Of a stretch of 64,000 nt of DNA, positions 23,616 to 34,909 are shown piece after piece; position 1 is the stretch's first letter, and each line of letters starts with the position of its first letter. A model generated the notes under the pieces. It was not told the origin of the DNA. It saw only the letters and a list, made by a program, of their open reading frames with translations, and did no database searches. Location: the NCBI GenBank assembly GCA_964059195.1, contig CAXKWD010000006.1:177194825-177258824 (forward strand), given 5' to 3'. Source of the DNA: Ectobius pallidus. Taxonomy: Eukaryota > Arthropoda > Insecta > Blattodea > Ectobiidae. A program made the translations under genes and the position numbers.

Positions 23616-24593
23616 GTAATAATGAATAATATTATTAACTAATATTTGGAAAATAGCAGGCAGGTGCGATGAATTGAAAAGAATTAAAATAAAAGGATAA
23701 AATTATGACAATAGACAGATGTGATTGGTTGGGTCCTAACACTGGATTGGTCAGTGACTCGTGGGATAAATAATTAATCAGAACAAATATTACTGGAAGT
23801 GACTTACTTAGCTGTCAAGTTGTCGCTGCTTTTCTTCACACATTCAGTCTTACCTGCTTGAAAGGTTTATGTCCAAGCTGGCTTTATCACGGGCAGACGC
23901 GCTTCAAGTTATGTTAGGGGCGGATTGGGAGGGGGTAATTTACATGCGTGAGTGAGTTTTTATTGCGACATGTTCAGACGCCACTCAAGCACAAGACATG
24001 TTTCCTACATTTTAATCCCTTATTTTCCCTTGTCTTCTATCGTAAAAAATTATAAATTTCCATCAATTTTGACCTTATAAAGCGTGTTTCAATAAGGGGT
24101 CATGTAGGTACGTGTAGACTCTATAGCTAATTCACATAATTATTTACCTGCTTCCGGATGGGCTAGAAACTTGAAGTTTCGTATAGGCTACTAATAGCTC
24201 TTGTTAGCCGGTAACCGACGATATAAACTCCAAATTTTTTAAATGAAACTTCTTTAGCCGCGCTAGAAGTAAATCTGTACGAAGAAAATCATCACGAAAT
24301 TGTTACCCCCAAAATCGTGGTGGTAAGCCAATCGCCTCTCAACCCCCCTCAGGAAACTAAGGTATTTCTTGGACGTGAAAGGGCCGAGAAATTTTGTCCC
24401 GAGGCTCTAATTTAGGCTTGGAGTTGCTGTAAATCTACGACACGGCCCCCCCGCAGCTTTTTTTTTATTGAATTAAAACAGCATGTTCCATTGCTTAAGT
24501 GTTGCAATACTACATGCTACGTCTCATTAAAAAAAAATTAAGTATATACAAGTATCTACAATGTAAGATTTGAGGCTTTCCTGGCGAATCTTA

Positions 24594-24912
24594 TGTAGAA
24601 AATCTTCTCGGGTTTGCAGCCAGGTGAGAAGTTTGTTGTGGTCCAACGTTTCCGAGGCTGACGCTGCCTCCATCCTCAGGGAATCTGAAGTGTCGAGTTT
24701 TGACATGTAGGGGAAATATATACCAACCCGAGTTGGGCGGAGTAGACCAATCAGGGAGCAGCTGCTCCCTGATTGGTCGACTCCGCCCAACTCGGGTTGG
24801 TATATACTTTTGCATTTAGGGTCAGAAATGCCCAGTAAGTCTATCCTCCTCCTCCTCCTCCTCCTCCACAACAAACTTCTCACCTGGCTGCAAACCCGAG
24901 AAGATTTTCTAC
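24594..24912. repeat. Nested inverted repeats, intergenic
   Basis: Outer arms of about 46 bp (24594-24640 and 24867-24912, around cttctcgggtttgcagccag) enclose a separate 90-bp palindrome at 24717-24806 and a (CTC)n tract at about 24845. It lies between GST-2 and GST-1. Confidence 0.85.
24717..24806. repeat. 90-bp nearly perfect palindrome with CCAAT and TATATA motifs
   Basis: The centre falls at 24761/24762 in agcagctgct. Each arm carries tatata, cccgagttgggcgga and ccaatcaggg, with one arm mismatch seen. It would form a long hairpin with no loop. Whether it is regulatory is unknown. Confidence 0.9.
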
Positions 24913-25149
24913 ACAAGTATCTACAATGTTAGGTACATTAAATCATTAAGTTAATAGTTTCTTAGCAAATTCTAATAAATTACAATTTTGTAATAAAATT
25001 CTGTGTTATCTAAACCTGTATTATTATTATCTATAATGAACTGAAGTCTATTGCGTGTATAAAGCGTTTAAATGATGTATAGTGTTTCACAATGAGTTGA
25101 TCTGGAGGAACCGGCCATTGCCCATGTTTCATTGCAATTTTTAAATTGT

Positions 25150-25290
25150 CTCCCTGTTGTTGGAGTTTACTGCATCCCGCAAGTCCCAGGATTTTTATGT
25201 CCTGAAAACCCCAACGGCCGCGGCCTGGTTTGATCCCGCGACCTTCAGATCTAGAGGCGGGCACGCTACCTCTAAGACCATCGCGGCCGA
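25150..25290 (-). mobile_element. tRNA-like SINE fragment
   Basis: On the minus strand there is an A-box-like gcgatggtcttagaggtagc and a B-box-like gcgggatcaaacc, then ggttttcaggacataaaaat. The latter part recurs at about 57350-57410. Confidence 0.6.
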
Positions 25291-25445
25291 CATAGACGTA
25301 GGTGGGAGGATAATATTAAGATCGATTTAAGGGATGATTGGATGGAGTTAGCACAGAATAGGGCTGAATGGTGGGCTCAGGTAAGCGCGGCAATGAACCT
25401 TCAAGTTCCATCAAATAGATAATATTCCTTTAGCTTGCTTGGGAT
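25291..25445 (+). mobile_element. LINE 3' fragment
   Basis: Shares the 3' end of the element at 12075-12665 (ggatgattggatggagtta, then a stretch ending near tctattggcattgag). Dead fragment. Confidence 0.55.
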
Positions 25446-25688
25446 TTGTCTATTGGCATTGAGTAAGTAAGTACAGTATGTTCAAATAAATAACACACTG
25501 AAAAGTCGGAATATTGTATTGTTCGGTGGAGTTTCCCCTTTTTGTTTTACAAACTTATCACCCTGTATGTGCGGAAGTGCAACAGTCACATGTCTATAGA
25601 TGTACAGTCATGTAAAATGTTCTCATAAACAGCCACTTCACTTGAGGACCAAATGCCTTGTCCAAGGAACACCTGTAGAAGTAATGGA

Positions 25689-25694
25689 TTTATT
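25689..25694 (-). terminator. AATAAA overlapping the GST-1 stop codon
   Basis: The last codons and stop read CAATAAATC, so a canonical polyadenylation hexamer overlaps the stop. If it were used, the 3' UTR would be extremely short. It may be fortuitous. Confidence 0.3.
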
Positions 25695-25833
25695 GCTTCA
25701 GCAAACCCTGTAGCCAGCCTTTGAGCTGCTTGTTGCCTTCCTCGTTGATCTCCTTGTACCCTGGCACAAGTTTCTGCACTTTCTGGTACCACTTGACCAC
25801 TTGAGGGTACTTGCTGGCGTCGAACCCGGCTGC
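25690..25833 (-). CDS. GSTD: GST-1 coding exon 5 and stop
   Basis: 48 codons including [23 protein letters not shown] to GLLKQ. Acceptor TCGCAG. Confidence 0.95.
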   Translation of the reverse strand, partial: AAGFDASKYPQVVKWYQKVQKLVPGYKEINEEGNKQLKGWLQGLLKQ

Positions 25834-28131
25834 CTGCGATGGAGAGAACACATATTAGTGTATAATGTCGCCAATAGATGGTAGAGCAGTGTATGGATTA
25901 TAAACAAACGCCGGTGTGTTATTTAGAAAACACGTTTTTTCTAACTTTTCTTCGATTTTGTTGTTTATACGCCGCTTATTGTGATCACTTCAGGACGCAG
26001 CTAATCTGATAATATTAACCGATTGATAACAGTAGCCGAAATAACTAATTTTAGGTTTATATTCACACATAAGATAATACACTACCAAACAGAATTAAAA
26101 GCTATAAATTCATACATACTGTTTTCCCTTTGAAGTCCATTAACCAATATTTCATTCTCATAGTGTTTTTTGGAAATTTACTGACCTGTGGTAAATACCG
26201 TTTACAAAAACATCAAACGCCTGTCTCTTCAAGTCTTTTCATTTTACTCTAACTATCAGTGCAAGTCTTCATAAATCAAAAGCTGCAGTTTAACTGAGGG
26301 ATGAAACATGTTTTATCATGGGCGTACGGTGAAATTTTGTTTGGGAGGGGTTGAATGTAAAGTCGTCTCAGCTCCATGTCCTTGCGCATATTGTGAATTA
26401 ATATTTATTTTTAAATTTCTAAACAGTTGTATTGTAATAATTAATATGCCTACACTGTAATAAGTTAATATGCAGGTCAGTATTTGAATCTGTTTTTCTT
26501 GAGATTTCTATCCATTTCTCGTTTAAGCTAGAGTCTATAAATAAAAACTTTCTTTTGAAAAATTATAATACTGGATGGTGTATAGGGCACGTTTTCAAAG
26601 TCGTCTGTAAATCCACCGGTGGAAAAGCCCGATTAATGCCAATTACTTCATGTCAATTTTGTGATGAGCTCGTGATTACTGTTGGCTTTACAAACAGGTT
26701 GATGGATTTTGGCGGGAGTATTCGAGTTGTCGTTTGACAGATTCCAAATGGATTTTTGTTTACTAGTAATACATCACTGTTATTAAGCTGAAAAACTATC
26801 AACACAATACCGTTTTGAAATTTGAATCTTAAATAAATTACGATAAATCTTAAATAATGCTTTGATATGTACGAAATTGTAAAATATGTAAGAGTTCTTT
26901 TTTTAAAATTAATTTCGTTCCATGATTTATAATCTTCAAAATATTGCAGATATTTCGGAAGGGGTTTCAACCCCCTTACCGTACGCCCATGTGTTTTATT
27001 GCTTAAAAGAGAAAGTTATGGAATGCCACCCCCTCGAACTGGTCATCCTGTGAGCTGGGAACAGAATTGCTACTTCCAATACCACACAGTTGAGTTAGAA
27101 ACGAAACCCTTAAAAACTAAATTTTGAATGACATACAGTATTTGGAAATAAAGCCGCAAAAAGGAAAATGTGATAACATAAACCGAATCTTTGATCATAA
27201 TAAACAGCATTTTTTCAATGTATTAGTATTAATCCGTACGGGACTTCTTAAAAGTGATAACATTACCCGACTGACAACATTACCTGTGATAACAATAAGC
27301 GGCGTTCGAAGCCCCCAAAGATGATTTGGATAAGGTTCATTTTAATCGTTTCATTTCGAATATGTACGTCCAGATGGCAGCACAAGATTCGTTTTATTCA
27401 TTTTAGCCTAATCCAACTTCAACGTTTTAAGTGGGAAATTTTTGGGCATCCAATTTGTTTGTTACGCAGTTTGATGTTCAATTTTCTTCTAATTTTGCAT
27501 GAATGATCCTTGAAATTGTCAGTATTTTTACTCACCTCCACAATGGTGGAAACCGTCACTAGGATGGAGTAGTCAGCAATGGTGATTTCGTTGCCTGCTA
27601 CGTAGGGGGAGGTGTTCAGGATGGTGTTCAGCACGCTGAACGCGTCTTGTAGTTTCTCCAGGTACACTTTCTCCTGCGGGATCTTGTTCATCCCAGGGTA
27701 GAGCTGTACAAACAAGCAAAGCCCTGTACTGTCAAAATTCCAAGTCCCTACCTATTATAGTTTAGGCTCTACGTTGATTCCTGTCAGTCAGTCAGTCAGG
27801 ACAAAGCCTCTTATATATAGAGAGATTATTTGCAAAACTATTGAGGAACACATTCATGCCGTCTCGACACTCGGCAGCACTGGGTTTGTGACGTCATCAA
27901 GGAGTGTGGGCCGGAAATTCCCTACACTGCCTTCTGTGTACAATTTAAATCAACCATGCAAAAGGTAGGCCTACTTACGTAGTAGTTGAGGAAGTTCTGG
28001 TAGAGCGACCCCATGTCGAAATACAACCTTTGGTCCACCACAGCGCGTTTCTTCGGGTCTTTCGGGTACAGACTGTCATCTTTGCCGTACTTCTCTGCCA
28101 GATAAGCCAGGATAGCTCGGCTGTTGGCACA

Positions 28132-28193
<62 letters not shown>

Positions 28194-31005
28194 CGGGAAG
28201 AATATAATCTGAGAGTGTTCGAAAGCAGGGGCTTAGGAAAATATTCGTACCTTTGTTTGTTTGTTTGTTTGTTTATTTTGCAACATTGTTACAATTGTTA
28301 CAAAATTACACAAGTGTAACATATAAGTATGGTTTTGAACGTCACTCAAAAAGCAAAGCTTGTCCTCGGGGGCAGTTCAGTTCAACCTAAGAGAGATGAA
28401 AATGGGGACTGGACAAAACTGCATAACGACGAGCTTCGATGAATTGATCCGAGCTTCCAATGCTACCAATAGTCCGCATCAAAAGATGGAGGGCGTCGTG
28501 GTAGTTGCTTAAATCAAAACGCTATAAAAGCACACGAACTGGCTAACACCGAATCGAAATTGTATTTTTTTAAAAATCAATATACATTTCTATTATTTCA
28601 TTCTCCAAACAAGTTGTGTTGTATAAAATCTGTTTTCGTGCTGCTTGATGGTAGTATGTGACGTATTAATCACCGCACGTTCATGCCTTACGTGTCCAGT
28701 AACGAGCTGACGTTTTATCAAATAAAATCGCGTTCCTGCGATCCGAAGAAGCATGTTATAAGAAAACGAATTACTAAACGTTATGGTTCAGAATTGAACA
28801 CGTGGAATAGTCGATATCAAAGCCGCCTAAATCAGACGTAATCAATATAACAATAAGATCATTCAAATAGCATCACTATTCAATATTCCATGTCAGAGTT
28901 AGGAAAAGAAACACAAAATATGCCTTTCTTTGTAATGAAAATTTACTCGTATTTAATAACACCGAAACTATTTGGGGTTATATTCTGTATCTGTCTTTTG
29001 TTTGTGCAGCATTTTAAAATTATGATTGGTTCAGATTGCAGTAAAGTTATTCTAGGAAGTGGGGTTGAGCTTTGATGGCCGATGTTTTCATGTCTATGAT
29101 CGATGTTTTTTACATGGATGGAAAACAACCGATGTTTTTGCTAAATCGATGTATCTCCCAGATATCGAGGTTTTTATAACAAAAATTAGATTATTAGGCC
29201 TACCTTGGTTCTAAGATATAATTTTATTTACGCCAGCATAGTTTCCCGAAACATCGATATTTTTACATCGATAGTTTACATTGATAGTTTATACGAAAAT
29301 ATTTCAGTTTATTTATGAATTTTGCCTTATTTTCTAAAACTATTACATTTTTTAAAAATTCACATCGATGTTTTCAGGTCGATATTTTCGTCACATCGAT
29401 GTTTTAACTATCGATGCTCATCCCTACTAGGAATAAATAAAATAAAATAAAAATAAATTTAAAAAACACATAAATGTAGTCGTTAATATGCTCACCTCTC
29501 TCCCAGGGCAAATCCATTGTCGTGGAGGGTAGGGACGGCATGTTGAGGATTCAGCTGCAACAATAACAATTCACATAATTATAGCCTCAGATCCTCCGAG
29601 ATGAGTTTCTCATGACTAGGGGGCTGATTTCTATGATATAGGATATAATAGGATATATACATGCATTTATGACCTAAAAACATTAAAATATGACCAATAA
29701 AATTTAAAATATGACTTTACCACTTACACATTGTGTATATTTATTTTAAGTTTCATTAAAATTCATTTTATTAAAATATAATGTTAATTATTTAAAATAT
29801 CTGTAAATTCTCAAAATTTACAAAATATGATATGAAACTTCAAAATTTCTTTAATATGCACACAAATATGCAAAAAAATATGACCTAAATATGCTTATTC
29901 ATACTAAATATGCTACAATAGTTGAAAACTTCCTAAATATGCAGTTACATTCGCAATAAAGGCCGTTCCATTTTCACCAGGATGCTTGGAATCGGGTTTA
30001 AATTAGTCGGAAACCTAAAATAATGCAAAGGGGGAAAATATGACAATATCCGCCCCTACTCATGACCATGATGACACGGTTGAAAATTTAATTTTTTATT
30101 TTTATTTTAGTCAACGTTATTTCTTGTGCTTTATGCAGTCCTGTAGTCATGGCAACTTAGTCTAGGGGCGGTGTTGCAGCTTGTGAATTAATTCTGTAAT
30201 ACAGGGTGTGGCAGAAACAAGAAGCGTGTTTTTTTTAGGTGCAATTATTTTATATTGACTTATAACGCAATTAATGAAGTTTCAAACTCATTTTCACTTT
30301 TTAAATATATTGTCCTGTAGGCTGTAGATGCTGGCTATCACTTCGAACATACTGGCTCTGCTCTGTCTACCGCCTTCCTTATTCTATTTCTCAACTCTTC
30401 CAGGTTTTGTGGTCTGTGCTGTAGCATGCTTTTCTGTGATGGATTCAGTTGTTATGAAACTTTACACAGCTCCATGACAGACTAATATGTTGGAAAGAGA
30501 ACAAAAAAATGCCAACTCGTTTCCAAGGCCTTCTGTATAGAGAGAACACAAAAATGCCAACTCATTTCCTAGGCCTACTGTATAGACGCACAAAACTGCC
30601 TATTCAGTTCGAAGGCCTACTGTATAGAGAACTCAAAAATGCCAATTTATTTCCAAGGCCTACTGTATAGAGAGAACACAACAGTGCCAACTAATTTCAA
30701 AGCCCTACTCTACAAGCCTGCCACATATCGGCAACAACGAACCCGCAGATTCGAAATAATATAGGCCTACAGTTAAAACCCGCTTATTGTTTCTGCCGCA
30801 ACCTGTACTAAGAAGATGTATTTAGCATACTGTTGTAATACACTATTTAGGATGTTTTGGAACTTACTTTCAAGAAAGCGGGTGTCTGGTGCTCTCCCTT
30901 GGTGAGGTTCAAATCTTTGAGGGTGAGTTCTAAGTTGAGGGCCTTGGCGAGGAGCAAAACAGGCCGGCACGGGGGACTGGCCAGGAAGTAGTAGAGCTCA
31001 GGCAT
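25690..31005 (-). CDS. GSTD: GST-1: delta-class glutathione S-transferase, five coding exons
   Basis: The spliced product is 216 aa, the usual length for cytosolic insect delta GSTs, which conjugate glutathione to electrophiles in detoxification. Exons in transcript order are 30868-31005, 29496-29554, 27979-28120, 27536-27703 and 25690-25833. All introns are GT-AG and 651 bp close in frame. The N-terminal thioredoxin-like domain starts [20 protein letters not shown], with the likely catalytic Ser at residue 10. Glutathione-site residues follow: NPQH (His51), AVPT (Pro54) and ESR (Glu65, Ser66). The alpha-helical C-domain covers [20 protein letters not shown], then [19 protein letters not shown], and ends GLLKQ. 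It lies 4.5 kb upstream of GST-2 with the same intron positions. No defect seen, so it is probably the functional member. Confidence 0.96.
25969..27305. mobile_element. Non-autonomous pogo/Tigger-like element (ACGCCGCTTATTG ends), host of a hAT
   Basis: Ends ACGCCGCTTATTGTGATCAC are inverted at 27286-27305. A fuller copy at 55556-57073 begins CAGTGCACGCCGC and has TA flanks. This copy lies in GST-1 intron 4 and is split by the hAT at 26317-26991. Confidence 0.7.
26317..26991. mobile_element. hAT-type MITE (CATGGGCGTACGGT termini)
   Basis: Inverted termini CATGGGCGTACGGT are flanked by a perfect 8-bp duplication tgttttat (26309-26316 and 26992-26999). Inserted in the preceding element. The copy at about 56770 lacks it. 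Confidence 0.9.
27536..27703 (-). CDS. GSTD: GST-1 coding exon 4
   Basis: 56 codons: [20 protein letters not shown] to VSTIVE. Contains [10 protein letters not shown], the conserved N-capping/hydrophobic staple region. Donor GAG|GTGAGT. Confidence 0.95.
27979..28120 (-). CDS. GSTD: GST-1 coding exon 3
   Basis: 142 bp: [20 protein letters not shown] to QNFLNYY. Donor TAC|GTAAGT. The acceptor is AACAG, with an (AAT)n tract where a pyrimidine tract would be expected. Confidence 0.95.
28133..28191. repeat. (ATT)n microsatellite at a splice acceptor
   Basis: About 59 bp of uninterrupted ATT units ending 12 nt from the acceptor of GST-1 exon 3. Confidence 0.95.
28192..29495. other. GST-1 intron 2
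   Basis: Contains a (TTTG)n run at about 28249-28275 and a patch of gatgtttt/catcgat-rich sequence at about 29085-29410. No gene or bounded transposon recognised. Confidence 0.5.
29496..29554 (-). CDS. GSTD: GST-1 coding exon 2
   Basis: 59 bp: [19 protein letters not shown] plus 2 nt. Acceptor TTGCAG, donor AG|GTGAGC. Carries the glutathione-site His and cis-Pro. Confidence 0.95.
29627..30058. mobile_element. hAT-type MITE (TAGGGGCGGATTTCTATGAC family)
   Basis: Same family as 22592 and 23164, here with a perfect 8-bp duplication ctcatgac (29619-29626 and 30059-30066). This fixes the family as hAT-like. In GST-1 intron 1. Confidence 0.9.
30201..30807. mobile_element. DNA transposon remnant with ACAGGGTGTGGCAGAAACAA ends
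   Basis: Inverted ends ACAGGGTGTGGCAGAAACAA / TTGTTTCTGCCGCAACCTGT. On the minus strand a short stretch encodes [20 protein letters not shown], like the C-terminal part of Tc1/mariner-related transposases. In GST-1 intron 1, ending about 60 nt from the exon 1 donor. Confidence 0.6.
30494..30716. repeat. Minisatellite, about 55-bp unit
   Basis: Four to five diverged copies of a unit containing ggcctactgtatagag and aaaatgccaactcatttcc. Confidence 0.8.
30868..31005 (-). CDS. GSTD: GST-1 coding exon 1
   Basis: 46 codons, phase 0, donor AAA|GTAAGT. Ends [10 protein letters not shown], the conserved end of the first thioredoxin-fold half. Confidence 0.95.
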
Positions 31006-31164
31006 CTTGTCAGACTGAGGGGCCTTGGCTCAGTGTCATAATGACTTGCCACTTTCTGTGTACACATGGCCCCATGTGATAACAAGCTGTTACTATACAG
31101 GGTGTCCATGAAATGAGTGCAGGTTATTCCTGTGGTGTTAGGGAACTGATCCTGAATCTAAAGG

Positions 31165-31478
31165 TTTAATTAAACTAAACTAAACTCCCTGAAGGGTCTT
31201 GGCCTACCACCCGACCGCTGCGTCATCTACCATAGGCAGATGGCAGGATTGGGGGGCATGTGGTCACCATGCCGACACCCACGGCCGTTAATGGTGGTTT
31301 CCATGACCGGAGCCACTACTTCTCTATCGAGTAGCTCCTCAGTTTGCGTCACGAGGCTGAGTGCACCCCGTTCCAGACCTCCCTACCTCATAAAAATCCG
31401 AGAATGTACCGGAGATCGAACCCGGGCCGACGGATCTGTAGTCAGCGACGCTAACCACAAGACCACACAGAATGAGTT
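31165..31478 (-). mobile_element. tRNA-derived SINE
   Basis: On the minus strand it starts near gtggtcttgtggttagcgtc (A box), has gggttcgatctcc (B box) at about 31410-31425, and ends in an agtttagtttagttt tail. Just upstream of GST-1. Confidence 0.75.
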
Positions 31479-31899
31479 TTGAAATTTACAAACTGAGTCT
31501 ATTTAATAATCAAAGTTGGCCACCCTGGAGTGTCATATATACCACTCAGTGGCGTAATTTTCACCTTTTAATGAATATCTACTCTTATACAATTCAACGG
31601 CCCTAAATAGCGTGCTCACTCGCTCGCCCACTTCATGAGACATCGGGTATACTCGGCGATGTTCATCTCTCGCAGTCTAAACTTTCACGAAGAGTACAAA
31701 ATTAGGAAAACCGTTTCTTTATTATATAAGGCCTAAGTGAAATGAACACAATGAACAAATATTCTAATTTTATTTTTACTTACAATTTTCATAGCTCTGA
31801 ACCACAAACATTTTTAATAATCTACCAGTGTAAATTTCTTAAAAATCCTGGAGTCAATGAATCATGGCGGTCGAAGCACCGGGGGCAACAGCAGTAAAA

Positions 31900-32305
31900 T
31901 ATTGATGGTTTAACTCTTGAAATATCGCTGATAATAATAATCCAAACAAACCATTCCTTCCCTTGAAACATTATATAATTTCTGAAAATTACACTGAATT
32001 TATCAAATAAAATTCACACCATATTCATCTGTCAACAAACAGTTGAGAAACAATATGTATTATGTGTTCACGGTTAGCTTTGGAACTGCATAATCGAATC
32101 TGAGATCGTTTTCCCAGGCGGCGCTTTCATATCGTGGAATGTACTCTAAAGCAGGAATTTTAGCTGTTTCATTAATTATTAATGGTTTAGTTTATGAATG
32201 ATTCCCGTGCAAGTGTTAATAAATATAATGCTTTAATAATTATTATACTCTTAATTTTTAATTTTTCAATTCATTATCGTGGGCAAAGCAGTGGGCACCT
32301 GCTAG
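31900..32305 (+). mobile_element. Helitron-like repeat copy
   Basis: Ends cacctgCTAG followed by T, with a weak GC hairpin (gtgggcaaagcagtgggcac) upstream. Shares sequence with 18830-19100 and 13000-13250. The left border is not defined. Confidence 0.4.
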
Positions 32306-32718
32306 TTATCTACAGTTAAAAGCGGTTCTATTTGAAAGCTATGTTTAACACAGTTTCTATCATTCGTTGCTAATTCAGGTTGTTTTAATTTATAAGTTCG
32401 TAATTTCCGATACGACAGTTGACAATCTGCATGTTTTGTCTCACCCCTGAATGCAGAGAGATAAGGATGTAGCATCTTGTTGCTACTAATTGGAGGTCAT
32501 GACTTAGACAAGGCCTTCATGGAACACTTATCGATAATATTCCACTAAAGATCACACACTTTATCTTGAGCTAAACACTTCATAATGCTGAAAACAGTCC
32601 ATATGAAGAAGGCCTCATTCGAAAAAGTGAAGATCACTGTCCGTTCCCAGTATTACCATATCCAAAAAAAAACTTTTCATAGCAGCATTTTTGAACTACA
32701 GTCTATTTTTTTAATATA

Positions 32719-33386
32719 CGAGGGTTGATCAGAAAAAAAGGTTACAAGTCGAATAAAGAAATATTTATTAACAATAGACAGAAAATACAAAAAGGAATAT
32801 ATGCCTATCACTTTTCGACATAATCACCAAGTCTATTTAGGCATTTATCAGAACACACAAGCAACTTGTATAACCCGTCTTGGTAGAAATCAGGTCCCTG
32901 TCCATTGAGCCAGGTCTCGGCAGATGTATTCACAGCCCTGTCTGAAGAGAACCGACTGCCGGATAAGTGCTCCTTCAACTTCGGAAACAGGAAATAGTCA
33001 CTGGGTGCCAAATCTTGGCTGTATGGGGGATGACTCCAGATTTCCCACCCGAACCGTCGCAACAATTCCTGCGTTGCTTGAGCAGTATGGGGCCTGTCAT
33101 TGACATGCAGGAGGGTGACAACTTCACTCAACTGTGAATGTCAGATGCGGACACATTCTTTGCCCATAAAAATCGAATCATGGCTCGCACTTCCAAACGA
33201 GACCAATTTTCCAAGTGTCTTGCCATTCCAATCGTCCTGAACCGTCTGGGAACTTTCACTACCTACCCGCACATCAGCTGTATGACAAGTAGCGCCACTG
33301 TTTCCACTCTGGAGAAACAAAAGTTCTCCATAATATGTAGTTTTCAAATGCTACAGCTTGTAACCTTTTTTTCTGATCGACCCTCG
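32719..33386 (-). mobile_element. Internally deleted mariner element
   Basis: Inverted ends CGAGGGTTGATCAGAAAAAA are flanked by TA on each side. The minus strand keeps a C-terminal transposase segment with HVNDRPHTAQATQELLRRFG and HPPYSQDLAPSDYFLFPKL. The residue expected to be the second catalytic Asp (family HDNxRPH) is Val, and the middle of the gene is missing, so it is dead. Confidence 0.85.
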
Positions 33387-33597
33387 TACTTTTTCATCAT
33401 ATTATTCTGAAAATGAAACAATTAGATCCAGGGACAGTAGAATAGTGGTATTGTGGAAATGGTCAATATAAGTGACAACAAAGTTAAAAATGAAGATTCT
33501 TTAAACCAAGAAGTGTCGGACATCAGCAAATAAACAATAAACCAAATAAATGAAATAAAAGGGAAAGCAATTTAATGTGTTTTAAGCTGAATCTGTC

Positions 33598-33626
33598 GGG
33601 GGGGGGGGGGGGGGGGGGGGGGGGGG
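33598..33626 (+). repeat. 29-bp poly-G run
   Basis: An uninterrupted G tract of 29. The exact length may not be reliable in an assembly. Confidence 0.9.
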
Positions 33627-33938
33627 AAAAGTAAGTTTTGATTATTTTGCTAGAAAGTTGTATTAATTACCTACAAACTCTTGTGAAAGATATTTAGTTA
33701 AGTTATATTAATTCTGGCATGTGAAAGTGCATATTCATTTACATGTACAATGCTACGGGTTTAAAACCGCATTTCTATATTCCGAAGTGATTTTTTGTTT
33801 TTGATTTTGATTTAATTTTGACCTGTGATTTGACACTTCCTTTTAAGACTTTGAAAACAATACTTAAAGCTACTCCTACAGATGACACTACTTTCACTCG
33901 TACATCTTGCACTTCAGGGTTCTGTATATACTTACAAT

Positions 33939-34376
33939 TAGGGCTGAAAATCGATTAAAATTTCTAATCGAGTTAACGTTTGACTTTAATCGATTAATCG
34001 ACAAACAGGTCGGTATTTTAAACGAAACCAAAGTGTGCATTTAATATTGTTTTACACGTTTAATAACTACTACACTACAGATAATCAGAAGAAATCCTGA
34101 ATTAATTAATACCATTATTGGTTACCTAGTGAAAAAATATATACAAAACTTACATTTCCAGTTACTTTTTCAGCCAAGACTTGAGACACACGAGTTTGTT
34201 GACATTTGAATGTTTAAGAGACGATGATGTGTAAAGGCCAGAGAAGCGAGAGAAAGGAGTTTGGTCATTTGACCCATTTCTCGAAAAACGTTTTTCAGAA
34301 TTCGACTAAACCGATTAATCGGAAAATGTAATTGATCAACGATTAAATGTTTAATCGATTAATCGGTACAGCCCTA
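33939..34376. mobile_element. hAT-type MITE (TAGGGCTG termini), second copy
   Basis: Same family as 288-764, with a perfect 8-bp duplication cttacaat (33931-33938 and 34377-34384). Confidence 0.92.
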
Positions 34377-34396
34377 CTTACAATCTGTATCTATAA

Positions 34397-34512
34397 AACT
34401 TTAAAACACGACGCAGTTTAAAATTCACAATGGATGTCACATCTGTTGTTGAGTTTTAATAGGTTATGTGACATCCATTGTGAATTTTAAACTGTGTTAT
34501 GTTTTGAAGTTT
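34397..34512. repeat. Short fold-back repeat
   Basis: Inverted arms around cagtttaaaattcacaatgg and ccattgtgaattttaaactg with a spacer of about 25 bp. Non-coding. Confidence 0.8.
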
Positions 34513-34909
34513 AACTTCCATACAATGGAAAAAGGACTATTTTGTGTACAAATCTGTATCTTTTTGTTGCTGGACAAACCTTTTCCTCGCACGTTTCTTT
34601 TTTGGTGATGTAAGTTCTGAAGGCCCTAGCTTACAATTTTCTTCCATAATATAAATTACTTTTACTTACAATAGTGGTATACTTCATCACACATTCTGTA
34701 AACTACACTAAATTAATTAATGTTATAAAATGCGTCTTGTATTTAGTAACTTATGTAGTTTGTTTTTGTTCAGAATCAACAAATTTGCCAAGGCAACGAC
34801 AAAAACAAATGAAATCTTGTTTGCTAGATGTGTTGTAAAACATGTAAGCCTATGATATAAATACGAAGGCAAGCAACTCACTCAACAGAACTTTAAGTTT
34901 TCACAATTA

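Larger units (their letters stand above)
32555..33785. mobile_element. Second copy of the CACACTTTATC element, split by mariner
   Basis: Matches 14985-15539 in reverse orientation on both sides of the mariner at 32719-33386. A second terminal repeat is not obvious. Confidence 0.6.
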
